Origin: Trissonchulus latispiculum
Lineage: Eukaryota; Nematoda; Enoplea; Enoplida; Ironidae
DNA: 64,000 nucleotides
Assembly (NCBI GenBank): GCA_030248195.1
Contig: JASAND010000718.1
Coordinates: forward strand, 1-64,000
Direction of reading: 5' to 3'
Part shown: positions 51,501-63,393 of the stretch, one piece after another
Numbering within the stretch: the first letter of the stretch is position 1
How the letters are laid out: each line of letters starts with the position of its first letter
Program-made: the position numbers and the translations under genes
The notes under the pieces: model-generated
Told to the model about the DNA's origin: nothing
The model's database searches: none
What the model saw: the letters and a program-made list of their open reading frames with translations, nothing else

Positions 51501-54500
51501 AGCCCGTTTCGGCCCGCTCCGGCCCGCAGTTAAAAGACTTCTCGGCCCGGCCCGGCCCGGCCCGCTAACCAACGGAGGTCGGCCCGGCCCGCTAACCAAC
51601 GGAGGTCAGCCTGGCTCATCTCTAATACAAGGTGCGCTCTAAAGCCCGCTCATGTGACTACTGAAATCTTAAACAAGAAAGAAACTGCAAAGCCAGAGGT
51701 CAAAAAGAAAAATACTTCCTATGGAAGCACCACCTGCGGTTTTGCCTGAACCCGCGGCCTCGCCTCCTCGTAGATATCCTATGAGGGACCGCAGACGACC
51801 TTTGTCCTTTTTACCAAACAGCGACTAGGGTTTTGTTCGCCCGGATTAAACATTAACTGGAATTACAAGAAGTTTTGGAAGGGAAGAAAATGTAGTGTTT
51901 AAAATGTCTAAAAACTATTGAAACAGTCAAGTTATATTATTAAGAGTGAACGTAAGGAGTTATATAAAATTTTTATAAATTATCGGAGATGTGTTGTAGT
52001 AAAGTATACAAGGCGAGTGCAAAGGTTGAAAGGTCAAATACGAAAGTGAGATGTAATGATTCACTTAGGGATGGTTTGACAGTTACGTGAGAGGTCAATT
52101 TTGAAAGACTGTGTAATAGATTCTTCGTATAAACTATGATTGACCTCAGAGATATACGTAAATCATTTAAATTAAAATTTGAAGTTAAGTGATTTTCCAT
52201 GGCTCACTCTCCACAGAATACTCAATCAGTTTCATTTGCTGACGCGACACATTTTGATACGACAACGACATATCGAACGACGCAAAGACGCAGCGCAAAC
52301 TACGATTTAAAGAAAATTTCAGGACTTTTTTACATTTTGAAAGATTATGCAAATAAAAGAGCACGTAGTGGAAAATCAGCATAACGATTTTCTTTGAAGA
52401 ATAGACGAAGCATTTTCTGTCTATTTTTGCAAATATGTTAAGTATCAATTATTGCTACAACTTTGCCTTCAGTAACAGCTGGCAATATGGGTGGCGTCTA
52501 AACCCAGCAACAAAAACACGAACAGGAACGAGAGTCTCAGACTATTTTTGAAACCATTGACGGAGGTTTAATATCGAAAAAATGAACAGAGAACTATGTT
52601 CAGAACAAGAACCATGGTAAATATTTTAGGAACAACAAAGGATGTTTCATTTCAGGACCAGCAACGGGACCCTATTTTCAGGACCAGGAACAGGTCTCTG
52701 CTTTCTCTGCTTTCAGGAACAGGAACGAGGATCCTGTTTTCAGGATCATTAAATAGTCTAATTTTAGGAAAATGAGCGCGTGTCAGTGCTTAGCTAGATT
52801 GCTGACTTGATTGAGGAGTTCAGCAACACAATACTCGCGAGATCAGCTCCTGTTAGAAGGAGATAGAAAGATCAGCTCCAGATAGAAAGCACCGTACGGC
52901 GCGCCTGTATCCAGTTTACGACCATAGAACCTCTTCCTAGAACTTCGTTCTTGATCCTGAAATTTGACTCCAACTGAACTTCATCCACTACTATAAAGTT
53001 CAATGCTATTTAAATAACAATAAAAATATTTAAGCCCGGTTCATACTTTTTGTGCTTTTGTGCTTTGTGCTTTTGTCCTTTTCTATAAGTGCTTTGTGCT
53101 TTGCCCTTTGTGCTCTATCCTTCGTGCTGTGTGCTTTGTGGTCATGAGGATGCGTTCATACTTCTCGTGGGGACAGTAGCACAGTCACGAGATTTAGTCA
53201 CCAGGCTAATACTTACAGAAACATGAAAAATGTGAATTTTCAGCCACAAGTTAAATAGAAAAATTAAATTGTAAAAACAGAAAATTTTGGTCAGCTTCTA
53301 AACCATATTTGACTGTCAAATAAAGTAATTAATATCAAAACATATAAGCAACAGCAGAAACATTTGCAGAAAACTTTAAATTTAAAAATTAGTATGCATA
53401 ATAAATCAATCAATGACAAATATTACTACATGTATTCTGACAGCCTATATATTTTTAAGCATTATTTAAGTTCTTCCTATTTCTCCATCCATTTTCCATC
53501 ATTAATTAATTTCTCTGTCTTTCTTGATACCATATTCAATCTCTTCTGATTCACCGCTTTCTCTTTTACATTATTGATTGGTATTTGATTGGCTAAGCAC
53601 AAAAGCACGACTCAAAAGGTTGAGCCCGTCTCAACATTCAAAAGCACACCCGAAAGCACAAAAGCACAAAGCACAAAGTACATTTCGGAAGTATTATGAA
53701 TTAGAAAACACAAAGCAACAAGCACTGTGCTTTCCCAAAAAGTACATATGAACCGGAAATCACAAAGCACAAAGCACAAAAGGTCAAAAGCACAAAGTAC
53801 AAAGCACACGAAGTATGAACCGGGCTATACAAGAAAAGAATGTATACAAAGTGTAACTGAAGTACCTGCTAGGTTTCGTCCTCAAAGCAATTTTAAGGGC
53901 CTCCAATTGCTCGTAAGAAAACTTCACATTAGAACTCTTTCGATGATAATTTGGCCCTTCCTGAAAATAAACTTTGGCTTCAAAGTATATATTGTAGAAT
54001 ATTTATGTAGAACTAGATAATTAAATTTGTACACAACAAGGCTGTCTTTCCACATATCTCTGCTCGCTCCTCGATTAATACCGGAATATATACGACACTT
54101 CGTACGGATCACATGACAGTCGATCGATACCACAGGATGAAATTGTAGTAACGTGATGACTATGAAATGTATAAAATACAAAAATTTGAATTGACATTGA
54201 ACAATTTTCATCCCATATAGTAGTTAAACGTAATTCACTTGTGAATCTTTTCTTCTGTTGATACTGAACTCGTGTGAGAATATAGCTTTTTGATGATAAG
54301 TCCCTTTACTATATCATTGGAGTTTCTGGATTGTCTGACTTACTTGTTACTAAAGACTAAAAAATTCCACCAGGATTGCATCAGTTTGGCGAAGTAAAGG
54401 ATGAGTGGTGGAACAGTTAAAATGAAGTTCTACCTTCCAGGAGTAGTCTTATCTTTTGCCACATAATAGTACCCCTGTAGGTTTGCCGGGTTTGCGACTT

Positions 54501-57500
54501 CCTTGGAAATTAGTAATTTTAGGATTTGTTTGGTATTTTGTAAGAAAACTTATAAAATAGCAAACATCTAAAAAAATACTGATTTCCACATTTTCATCAA
54601 CGAAATTTGCACTTTCAAATATGTTAAATTTTAAGAATTGCAAATTTGGATATTTCATCTTCTGTAATTTTCGGGCGACCTTCAATCTCAGTTTTGTATA
54701 TATAAATTTAAATATTGAAGTAGTCTAATAACATTTTGGCATGAACTAACGTTTAAAATGAGAAAAATTACTCAGAATTGTTGATATTTCCATATGGGGC
54801 AAAAGATCTTTGTCCCAGGTGCACATGGGGCAAAGATGTTGGCCCATATTCATATGGGGCAGAAATTCTTGCCCCATATGCATATATATGGGGCAATTAT
54901 GCACATGCTCGCTCCGTTCGCGGCACATATATTACATAAATTGCTGATTTATGTACCTAATGTTTCTCACATATAATTACTCATGTAATCTTCACTAAGC
55001 GATTTTTAACTTTTTCCTAAATTTAAACATTTAGGAAACCACACTTATCTGGACAAAAACAACGAACTTAGGGTCTGCCTCTTTTATTAGGACAAATTGA
55101 AACTAAAACAGAAAAGTTTTATTTTAGCACTTGATTTCTGATAAAGGAAACAACTAAAATGAGTCAAACCATGAATTAGGCAAAACTGAAACAAATGTTT
55201 TGAAAAACTATTATAAGTATATACCAAAGTTTTCACTTTGGAATTCCTAGAAGAATTGGATGTGTTGGGTATGTTACGGGCTGTCGCTAAGACCAACTGT
55301 CAAAGTTCACATGCAATGTGATACTTTCTTGTTCTGTACCAGACATGTGCAGGAGGGGAAGTTTTTTGGGGGGATGAACCGGCGGCAAAGCTGTTTTTCC
55401 TATTTTTTGTCTAACCCGCCCCCCCCCAAGCAGATGTATGTTCGGTACCTATTTCTGTGTCTGTCCTAAAATATCGGCTTCATTTGTATAAATTCATTTG
55501 TAATATTTCTAAATTGGGGATTTTAAAGGTATGATGTTCCTCACAGCTGCGGTGGTTGGATTTTCAAGTGAATGTGTAATACCTTACGCATTGGGCTTTG
55601 GCTTTGGAGTGCTTCTACTCCGGGAATGGGTGTGGACAGCGCTGACCGAGTCTGGAGGTAGCCGGGGCCTCCCCAAAGCCAGTGGACGCAATAGAAATTT
55701 ATGTATGACATAATTTGTTATTTTCTGCGACAGTTGCCTTTCCTCTCTCAGTGTATTACTAATTGCAAGAGTATATAATAGCATGGTATTATATACTCTT
55801 GCTAATTGTAAATATACTGTCACTTCTTAAAAAATAACCTCCTCTCCTTTCTTGATTAAAATTTATGCGGCCATTGGTCCCTTGTTCTTTATTTCCAGGC
55901 TTTCGACTTTAGTTTGATCGGTAGGCAGGAATTTTCTGAGTAGCTTTTTGGGGTAGAATCTGGCCGCTAGCAGCTAGGTTTCAGTTAGGGCCACGGTATG
56001 TCGTATTAGGCTTGTTGGTACCGGCCCGGAACTATCTCCAGTCCAGGTCGCGTATAGAACCTTTCGTGGCAAGGATTTTGTTAGTCGCCATCAGCCGGGA
56101 CTAGCTCAACTTTACAGGTTTTTGCCACTACGAACTTCAATAAGTTCTCTGAGGCTTACCTTGAGTACCCTTTCTAGAAACTCGACATAAGCGTCTGCAT
56201 CCATTCCTTCTCTGGCTTGAATCTAAAAAATTTTAAGCATTACGTTGTAGCTTCAAATATAAACTTATATATACGGAGCTAACGTAAAGCTGAAGCAATA
56301 AACGGGCTTCAGGTATGTATGTATGTATGTATGTATGTATGTATGTATGTATGTATGTATGTATGTATGTATGTATGTATCGTATCATCAAAATCCAAGA
56401 ATAATTCTCCGGTTTCCTTTGGTCTCCCATTACGAATCGGAAAAATAGAATTTGTGTGATATTTGAACTCAGCGTAATCAAAAACAGAACCACACCAAAG
56501 TTTAGTTTGATTGGATAAGTTTAAAAAATTTTAGCCCAGGGGGCCCATGTCAAGATAAAAGTAACTTTTTAATGTGCTCTGATCTACCACTTCTTTTTCT
56601 TGGAGCTTTTATTTTCATGGGGGTTCTTGGGGTTCTGGGGGTTCTTAATTTTTTGTAGAGATTTGATCTATAACTATGTTTAGTTTCATTTTTTGATGGG
56701 GGTTCTGGGGGTTCTTGGGGGTTCTTAACTTTTCGAAGAGATTTGATCCGTAACTACATATATTTAGTTTCAAATTTTTGATGGGACTTCTGAAATTTTT
56801 TCAAGAGATTTGATCAATAACTATGCTTAGTTTCATTTTTTGATGGGGGTTCTGGGGGTTCTTGGGGGTTCTTAACTTTTGGAAGAGATTTGATCCGTAA
56901 CTACATATATTCAGTTTCAAATTTTTGATGGGAATTCTGAAATTTTTTCAAGAGATTTGATCCTCCACTGTTTAGTTTTAAGTGTTTGCTGGAAGTTCTG
57001 AGGGTCCTGGAGTCCGGGTACACCGAAAAGCGTGTGCGGTGCCTGGACTTAGATTTAGGACGAACTTGTTCTTCTTGTCGTCTGCTTACGATTGATACCC
57101 ATATTGTGCACATTGATGTAGCATATACACAAATTTTAGTCTAAATTTATGAGAAAAGCCAGGAGAACCCCCCCCCCCTCCCCCCAGTACACCCGGGTTA
57201 TATGCTACAAATTTGATGATTGCGATGCTTATACACGTATTATAAACATATCATGTCTGCGGAAGTGTCTGTTACGGGAAAGGATCCGCAACGTAGTCAT
57301 AAAAATCAAAGTCCTGGATACAAACGCATGAAAAAAATTTGAGAACCTCCTTTTTTCAGATGGGGGTTCTGGGGGTTCTAACTTTTATCTTGACATGGGC
57401 CGCACAAGGGGCCCTATTCTGAAACAATTCAAAGAAATGTTTCATTTAATATATCTCTAACGATCAAGAGTGCATTATGACATAATAATTTTGAAAAAGA

Positions 57501-60500
57501 GTACAGTAAGCCACTAGGGGGCTTTTCTTATTTGCATGGCGTAACGGTGGTCCGACCAGAATATGCATGTTCCCCCTTTTGATAGGTCGGGGTCGAGAAA
57601 ACATACGCCATCCCCCGTTTAGGGACGTGAGAGCATGCAGCAAGAAATTCCTGACAATTCCCCCCTCCCCATACCTGAACGGGAGGTCAAATTGCACTGA
57701 CCCTTGTGGAAGCAAATTTGGGTATCCCTTGTGAGAGCGATTTTTCTTAAGCGTACTTATAAAAGCGATTTCTAAGCGTTTTTGTCGTTTTTTAATAAAA
57801 AACAGCAATTTTTATTATTCCTGCTGGAGCAGGAATGTATAAAAAGAAAACTAATATGTTTTGTATATAGTGAGTCATTTCTCTATTTAGACGCCCTATC
57901 TTCAACACAGGGCTAGCTTAGGTGATTTTTTGCTTTAAGATTATGCAAATTAGGTCTGTAGGGCGTTTCACAAAGGGCTCCTAAATCTAGCTCCTAAGTC
58001 CCTCCTATCTTATCTCTTATGAGCAGTTTACGAGCAACTTATGAGCGGCTCCTAAACTGTTTCACAAAGCTCCTCTTAAACTGCTCCTAGACATTCGCTC
58101 ATAACCCCCTCTTAGTGCCTATCTCTTAACTTTTTAAGCGCTTTCACGCTGGGAACTTATGAGGTGTGCTGGAAAAACTTATGAGACTATACAAGTTAAA
58201 ATGACTTTATACTAAATCCAAATACCAATTATGATAGAAAATAAAACAATTAAATCGAACATTCTCAAATTTAAAGGCAGGGATAAATTATCTTGTTTCT
58301 AATTTTTTGACAAAAGTGATGACGAAACTACAAATATTTACTATTATTTATTTATACTACATATTCAGCAGTTGAAGATCATAAAACGGCTCATAAGCTT
58401 TTATAGAACTTTTCTCGGCGGAATACAATACACTGCACCGTTATCTTAGCTAAATATTTGAATAATTAGCACATGAGAGTGAGGTATGAGCCCGATTTTG
58501 GGCTCCTAATTTTAAGAGCCGATTTAGGAGGTCTCTTAGTTTAGGAGCTCTTCGTGAAACACCATTCTCCTAACTTTACTCCTAAGTAGTAAATTTAGGA
58601 GCTCTTAGCGCTATGAGCCCTTTGTGAAACGCCCCACTGGATCCTATTTAAGCAGCAAAATTGACAACTTTTGCGCAGTCATCGGCTGTCAGCAATCTAC
58701 ATGGTTGCAGATTTTTGAGCACTAGTGTAGCTTCGGAGCTACACAAAGGTGCAGTAGGTAAGAAGGTTCTAGCTTGCGCTGGGCAATTCACAAGTCCAGT
58801 GCAGTCATGGCATGGGCAAGCATAGGCGCATAGGCCTGCTCGTCCTGAACTATATTCAGTTCAGCGAGAAAATATTGAGCAGCGGAATGAAAAGTCATGA
58901 AATTTTAGTCTTGGAAATCAACGACTTTTTCCAGTTTATTTGGGAAGGAATATGTATTTTTAAAGTTGTACTGCTGAATCCAATGTTGTTACTTACTGCA
59001 TTGTGCAATTCTATGTTTTGTTTGATGAAGGAAGTGACATCTGCCCTCATAAGAAACAATAAAGACTTAGTCGGATATTTTAGAAGATAATGGTAGTCTA
59101 ATATGAAAGGAAGTAAAGAAATGTCAAGTAAAATTGTAATGTAAACCTGAAGCTTCTAAACGCTTAACCGTGCTTCTAACTAAGGACAATGTTCGTAATT
59201 GAATAATTACCAGGTCTAAACAGGAATACTGCCCCTTTTGGGGCCAACTTGTTTAGCTAAAACAACGTTTTCGGACGTTTTTTAGCAAAAAATAAGGATT
59301 TTTAATGAAACGTTATGGCGAAGCGAAAATTTTTGAAAAATTTAGTCGTAAAAGCCGTAAAACCTAGTTTTTGGGTGATTTTCTAACCCCTTGTGGAAGC
59401 AATTTTGCGACCCCTTTTGGACGACTTCACCGAGAGGGGAACCCCCCTTTCCCCCTCCCCTTGTCCACCTGTGCCCCCCACTAAACGGGAAGGAGGTTGC
59501 TGCAATCTGATTGGCTGATGGCTACCCCCTCCCCAAACTAGGACCACTTTTGTCGAGACTCTTAAGGTGGTGATTCCTTTTGGGCACATATTGTTGGTTG
59601 ACGGTTCATATCAAGTTAAATTTGATGAAACTTTCCAAAATAAGTTCTTTTAGCATTCGAACACCCTCCGCGGAACCGCTTCAAAAACTCGACGTCTCCA
59701 TTTAGGGTCATTGACAGTTAAACAGTTGCTGCGCAGCTCTGATTATATTCATTTGAAAGATATTGTTGAGCTCTACATTTTTGCTTTTTGAAGCACTTTT
59801 TAGCTTTTTGCTATCGTTAGATATAGTTAATTTTCTTATTTTTGCGTTGAAAACTTGTCATTTTTGCAGAAGTCAAATAATCCGCCATTGCTTGAGGCTA
59901 CGTCAGCCGTAAAATCAAACTGCAGGTGTCAATTTAAAGGTCTCGTCGAGGCCGATTATCCGTAACATTATAATCACCTAACTGCTATCCCGTACGCTGT
60001 TATCATAAAAATGTAGTTTTTGCAAAAACATGACCAAATTTTTCCAGCGACTGTGGAGCATTTCTACTATGCAAGTTAGAGGGTTGTCATTTACTAGCAG
60101 TGTTTCACACAAAAATACCCAGGGACCCTTTTTTAGTTGCCCCGATTGCTGCTTTCTAGCTAAAATGGTTGCTTGACAAGGTTGGGAAAAGTAGGCAAAA
60201 TCCAGGTTGCGCATACATTTTAGTTAATTTCTTTATAACGAAGAGCGGTTTCATATGTAGGAATTAAAAAGGGTCCCCAGCTATTCCCCAGGATAGTGGA
60301 ATCGAATGATGTGGACGACGCCTCACGAAAGTTTAGTTTAGTCTACAAAAAATCTGGAAAATTAAATTACTTCGGAAATGCAGTAAAATAAGTTCCTAGA
60401 TTTAGAACTAAAGTTAGGCTCGCAGTATTCATTAGAAAGAGCAAATGTTAATCTCCATTTGGATATAAAAATGGCTACTTAACTCCAACGAATGAATGAG

Positions 60501-62345
60501 TAATAAAGTTCAAAGTTGATGTCTCCAAAAGGAATCACCACCTTAAGGAAACTTATGCTGAAACTACCGTAACCCTCTGGTTTACCCCCTCCCCGAAAGG
60601 GAGGGTGATCTCTGCAATCTGATTGGCTGTTGGCCATCCCTTCCCCAAAAGAACAGGGGTAAGTTTTCTCAACCCCCCCCCACCAAACAGGGGAACTTAC
60701 ACTCGCGTATTCTGGTCGGTGCACCGTTACGCAATGTGTTAAGCGCAAGCAACTATAGCTATGTATAACTTGTAATCAACTATAAGCATAGGAAAAGAAC
60801 TTTTAAAATAATAAATTTTTGCATCATTTTAGCTTCATAACACAATGCAAAGAAGAAAAGCCTTCTGGTGGTTTACTCATCTTCTTAACTATAATAGCAT
60901 TATGCACTTTTGGTATAATGTTATATACTTCAGCTTGCTCCCTGAGAAGAAGCCATTTCTTCTGTGAGTCCAGACGAAGCAAAGCATCCTTGTGTTCGCA
61001 GTCAAGATCCAATTCGCTCTAGAAAGATGGCTGAAGGTAATGTCTGTTACATGCGCTTGAATTACAAAAGTGCAAGCGTGCGCTAAAGTATGTGATGTGC
61101 ACAGATACCTGTATAAGTAGCTATTCCAACTGTTTTGGAGAACACAAAAGAAGTGAAAACGCGAATAGGGCACTGCTTTCGAATGCCATGATTTTGTTCA
61201 GAGTATGGCTTGGTTTAGCCTACTCTTTTTGGCATTTTGAGAGCAGACCATATTTGGCTAAATCGAAAAGTGCACCCTGCATGTATACGAATCCAAATAC
61301 GCGAGCCAAAGCTTAACCTCTTGCCATGTCTGTCCGTGCCTCAGTGTCCAAGATATAATATGCTCCGATTTCAGAAGCAAACTTATTCTAAACTTCAAGA
61401 AATTTCATATGAGAGTAATTTTAGTAGACATTTTTTTCAGTTGTCCAGTTGTAGCAACTGACTAGATTTTATTTCAATTCTGTATTTCAGTGAACTCGGT
61501 CCAATTTACCAAAAACGCATCAAACTGTCGATTGAGTTCGTCTGGAGGTGGAATCGTTGTAGGTTGATCCGTGCTGGAGGAAATCCCTCCTGCATCAAAC
61601 GAACAACCGTCGCCTTGACTTCGTTCCGTTCCTGGTCGATTAAATGGCGTTGATATCCCATGAAAGCAACCCAAGGCCCGACCAAAGACTTGAACCATTC
61701 GATTTTGGGCTAACTCTGAAAATAAAAAGGAGCTTTTTTGTAATTTTACAAACATTAAGATTTTGAATTATTTGGACATGATAATTCACGACTACCAATT
61801 GTTTTAAATTTATATTTAGTAGTTAAATTTATGCTTTAAAGCATTTCGTCATTCCTTAAACCTTCCCGCCAAACTGCTTAAATCTTAAATCCTAAGCCTT
61901 AAAGCTTGCATCAAAAACCTTAAACCTTAAACGTATAGCAGTGGGCTTGAAGGTCAGCACTGTTTATTTTTCCACCTAAGTGTTTGTTTTGTACTACATA
62001 CAATACTATGTATTAAGGTATTCAACAAATAAATCGCTGAGTGGGGAGACATCTGATATGGTATTGATCTCTGCCATCTTTCAAAAATTGCTGAAAAATG
62101 GTTTTCTCTGAATAATCGATTAAAGCAACGGATACCATAATGGATTCTCTCTGCCATAAAACTGCCTGATGTCGAAGTAATCTCAAAAGTAGGATAGCAA
62201 TCCATGCAATAACCGAAATAGTGAAAAAGGCATTTTGAAAATTACTGTGTTAAATACATATTTATATTTTACTGACTTACAAAGTCTTACCCGCTCTCGG
62301 CGAAAGGGGATACGCTTTCCTTGGTTTCTGGTACTGGTGGTCCAT
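48529..62345 (-). CDS. DAAM: DAAM formin, N-terminal half (ten coding exons)
   Basis: Minus-strand exons: 62345-62291, 61715-61510, 61018-60929, 56222-56160, 53960-53866, 50443-50308, 49950-49867, 49359-49246, 48913-48803, 48654-48529. All have GT/AG borders and the phases join without a break for 360 codons. The start ATG at 62345 is the first in frame. The translated segments follow DAAM in order: PPPDEL..., the [14 protein letters not shown] segment, [12 protein letters not shown] (GTPase-binding), then FH3 armadillo segments including [20 protein letters not shown] and [17 protein letters not shown], ending at HLDLFEM. DAAM links Wnt/Dishevelled and Rho signals to actin nucleation. The dimerisation, FH1 and actin-assembling FH2 parts are not in the window. 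Either the gene continues left across a very large intron containing other genes, or it is truncated. Introns hold many MITEs. Confidence 0.88.
51218..51612. repeat. CGGCC-rich low-complexity block
   Basis: Repeated CGGCCCGGCCC motifs on the plus strand, including a duplicated cgctaaccaacggaggtc unit near 51560-51607, within AT-rich intronic DNA. Probably part of an interspersed repeat. Confidence 0.6.
53033..53826. mobile_element. MITE with AGCCCGGTTCATACTT ends, copy 2
   Basis: The termini are the same 16-bp inverted repeat as the element at 1521-2071. Here the subterminal arrays are TTTGTGCTTTGTGC-like on the left and AAGCACAAAGCACAA-like on the right instead of GAGACA. The left flank is TTA and the right flank ATA. 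Lies in a DAAM intron. Confidence 0.8.
54791..54896. repeat. CATATGGGGCA repeat cluster
   Basis: CATATGGGGCA or its complement TGCCCCATATG recurs at intervals of roughly 30-35 bp, giving a small tandem and inverted cluster able to fold back. Confidence 0.6.
55340..55441 (-). repeat. G-rich short interspersed element, copy 3
   Basis: Inverted relative to the copies at 3767 and 4774. It begins CAGACATGTGCAGGAGGGG and ends CCCCCCCCCAAGCAGATG. Lies in a DAAM intron. Confidence 0.6.
55757..55808. repeat. Short near-perfect hairpin
   Basis: The arms AATTGCAAGAGTATATAATA and its complement are separated by GCATGG, with a single mismatch or bulge. This has the size of a minimal MITE or a small-RNA hairpin. 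Confidence 0.6.
56313..56380. repeat. (GTAT)n microsatellite
   Basis: Seventeen uninterrupted GTAT units in DAAM intron 3, just beyond the 21-codon exon 4. Confidence 0.98.
56542..57401. mobile_element. Element with GGCCCATGTCAAGATAAAAG ends
   Basis: The inverted termini are GGCCCATGTCAAGATAAAAG and the complement at 57381-57401. Inside are two copies of a unit of about 150 bp (from near 56662 and near 56814) carrying GGGGGTTCTTGGGGGTTCT, plus another such stretch at the right end. No coding region. Confidence 0.6.
57961..58634. mobile_element. Harbinger-like MITE with GGGCGTTTCACAAAGGGCTC ends
   Basis: The inverted ends GGGCGTTTCACAAAGGGCTC are nearly perfect. The subterminal parts carry repeated CTCCTAA/TTAGGAG motifs. 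The termini resemble those of the 4.4-kb element at 13689-18073 (GGGTCGWTTCACAAA). Target duplication is unclear. Confidence 0.7.
59576..60542. mobile_element. TTAA-flanked element with GGTGGTGATTCCTTTTGG ends
   Basis: Exact 18-bp inverted termini with TTAA on both sides (59572-59575 and 60543-60546). A decayed relative, with the same terminal motif and internal stretches in the opposite order, lies at about 14445-14760. 967 bp; no gene. Confidence 0.75.
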
Positions 62346-63393
62346 AATTTTGTTAAAAGCAGATGTATCTTTTCATAGTAGTACAAAAAATCCGCTAGAC
62401 CGACGAGGAGAGTTCATTTTGTGAAATTTCGCCACTAATATGCAGAATTTGAAATCATTGGTTTGTTAAATCTTTCAGAAGCATCCTCAAACAAATAAAA
62501 ATATACATCCCTGAAAATAATAGTCTCACAAAAGATAACACAACGTTTTGCAAACAAATTTGACGAATTTCGACTAAGTACTGATTAAAAGCATTCCCCT
62601 TTTTCATGCCCAATTGCAAAAATTGCAAATCATGTCTATTTGCAAAAAAGTGGTTCACGAAGTGAGAATAAATAAGGTCTTCTCCGATTTTCCATTTTTG
62701 TGAAAAAATGCAGAAAATGAGTGAAAAATTTGGCAGAAACCTGTTGAAACAATGCTTCCCTTAAACAAATATTAAATTTGATGAAAACCTGCATTTTCTC
62801 AATTTTGAAGTGCTTGGTCAACACGATTTTGTATTCCTGAATATGGTGCTTGTAATTGTTTTTAATTTCTGCAACAATTGCACTCAAAAGACAATTTTAG
62901 CGAATAGTCGAGGTTGACACTGTAGGATTGAGAAGATGATCTAGAAATTAGAGATCGTGAGGCGGCTACCGGTTATGGGGAAAGCTTATGCTGCGCTGAG
63001 AAGAGAACTGTGCATACAAGCGAGAAAGCTGCGAAAATATCAATCAAACAATTATTTCTCTACTTTTATTCTTGGCTTTTCCATAAATCTTGACTCAGCC
63101 ATGTGCGGTTTCAAATTACAACAGATTTAACAAAAAACATCTCAAAAGAATGCTGTCTCTGTAAGAAAATTAATAATCGATTGTCATGGACGACTGATGT
63201 AGCAAGAGATCCAGGTTTTAACTGTTCTGGAATGGAAATACACCCGGTTCGATTGCTGATGATACATGTTTGCATCTGTGTAGGTACTTTTCTGCGGCTT
63301 CTCCTGTCTTCCAACACATGACCTGGCACGCATATATAGTATATACATATGTCTAAGAGTTAGTACAAAATGATCAAATAAGCCCCATTAGTT
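62346..63393. other. Upstream region of DAAM
   Basis: AT-rich sequence directly before the DAAM start codon. It should hold 5' untranslated sequence, perhaps further upstream non-coding exons and a promoter. No gene is recognised. Confidence 0.4.

Larger units (their letters stand above)
50444..53865. other. DAAM intron 5 content
   Basis: Besides the MITE at 53033-53826 it holds a GC-rich stretch (51218-51612) and a run of imperfect TTCAGGACCAGGAACAGG-like repeats at about 52500-52760. No coding exon other than DAAM's is supported. Confidence 0.5.
53961..56159. other. DAAM intron 4 content
   Basis: Contains a CATATGGGGCA repeat cluster (54791-54896), a G-rich element (55340-55441) and a perfect short hairpin (55757-55808). 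No additional gene. Confidence 0.45.
57537..60733. mobile_element. Composite element with GCGTAACGGTG ends
   Basis: The left end GGCGTAACGGTGGTCCGACC and right end GGTCGGTGCACCGTTACGC are imperfect inverted repeats, matching the small MITE at 5075-5364. The interior contains two further insertions (57961-58634 and 59576-60542) and a repeated segment with CTGCAATCTGATTGGCTG near 59501 and 60614. No transposase is seen. Treating it as one unit is an inference from the termini. Confidence 0.5.

Noticed and set aside
58812..59090. 92-codon plus-strand gene within a DAAM intron
   Set aside because: No recognisable domain, no paralogue, and it lies inside the composite transposon at 57537-60733.
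61850..61940. Interstitial telomere repeat (CCTTAAA-like)
   Set aside because: The units are irregular and do not match known animal telomere repeats such as TTAGG or TTAGGG.
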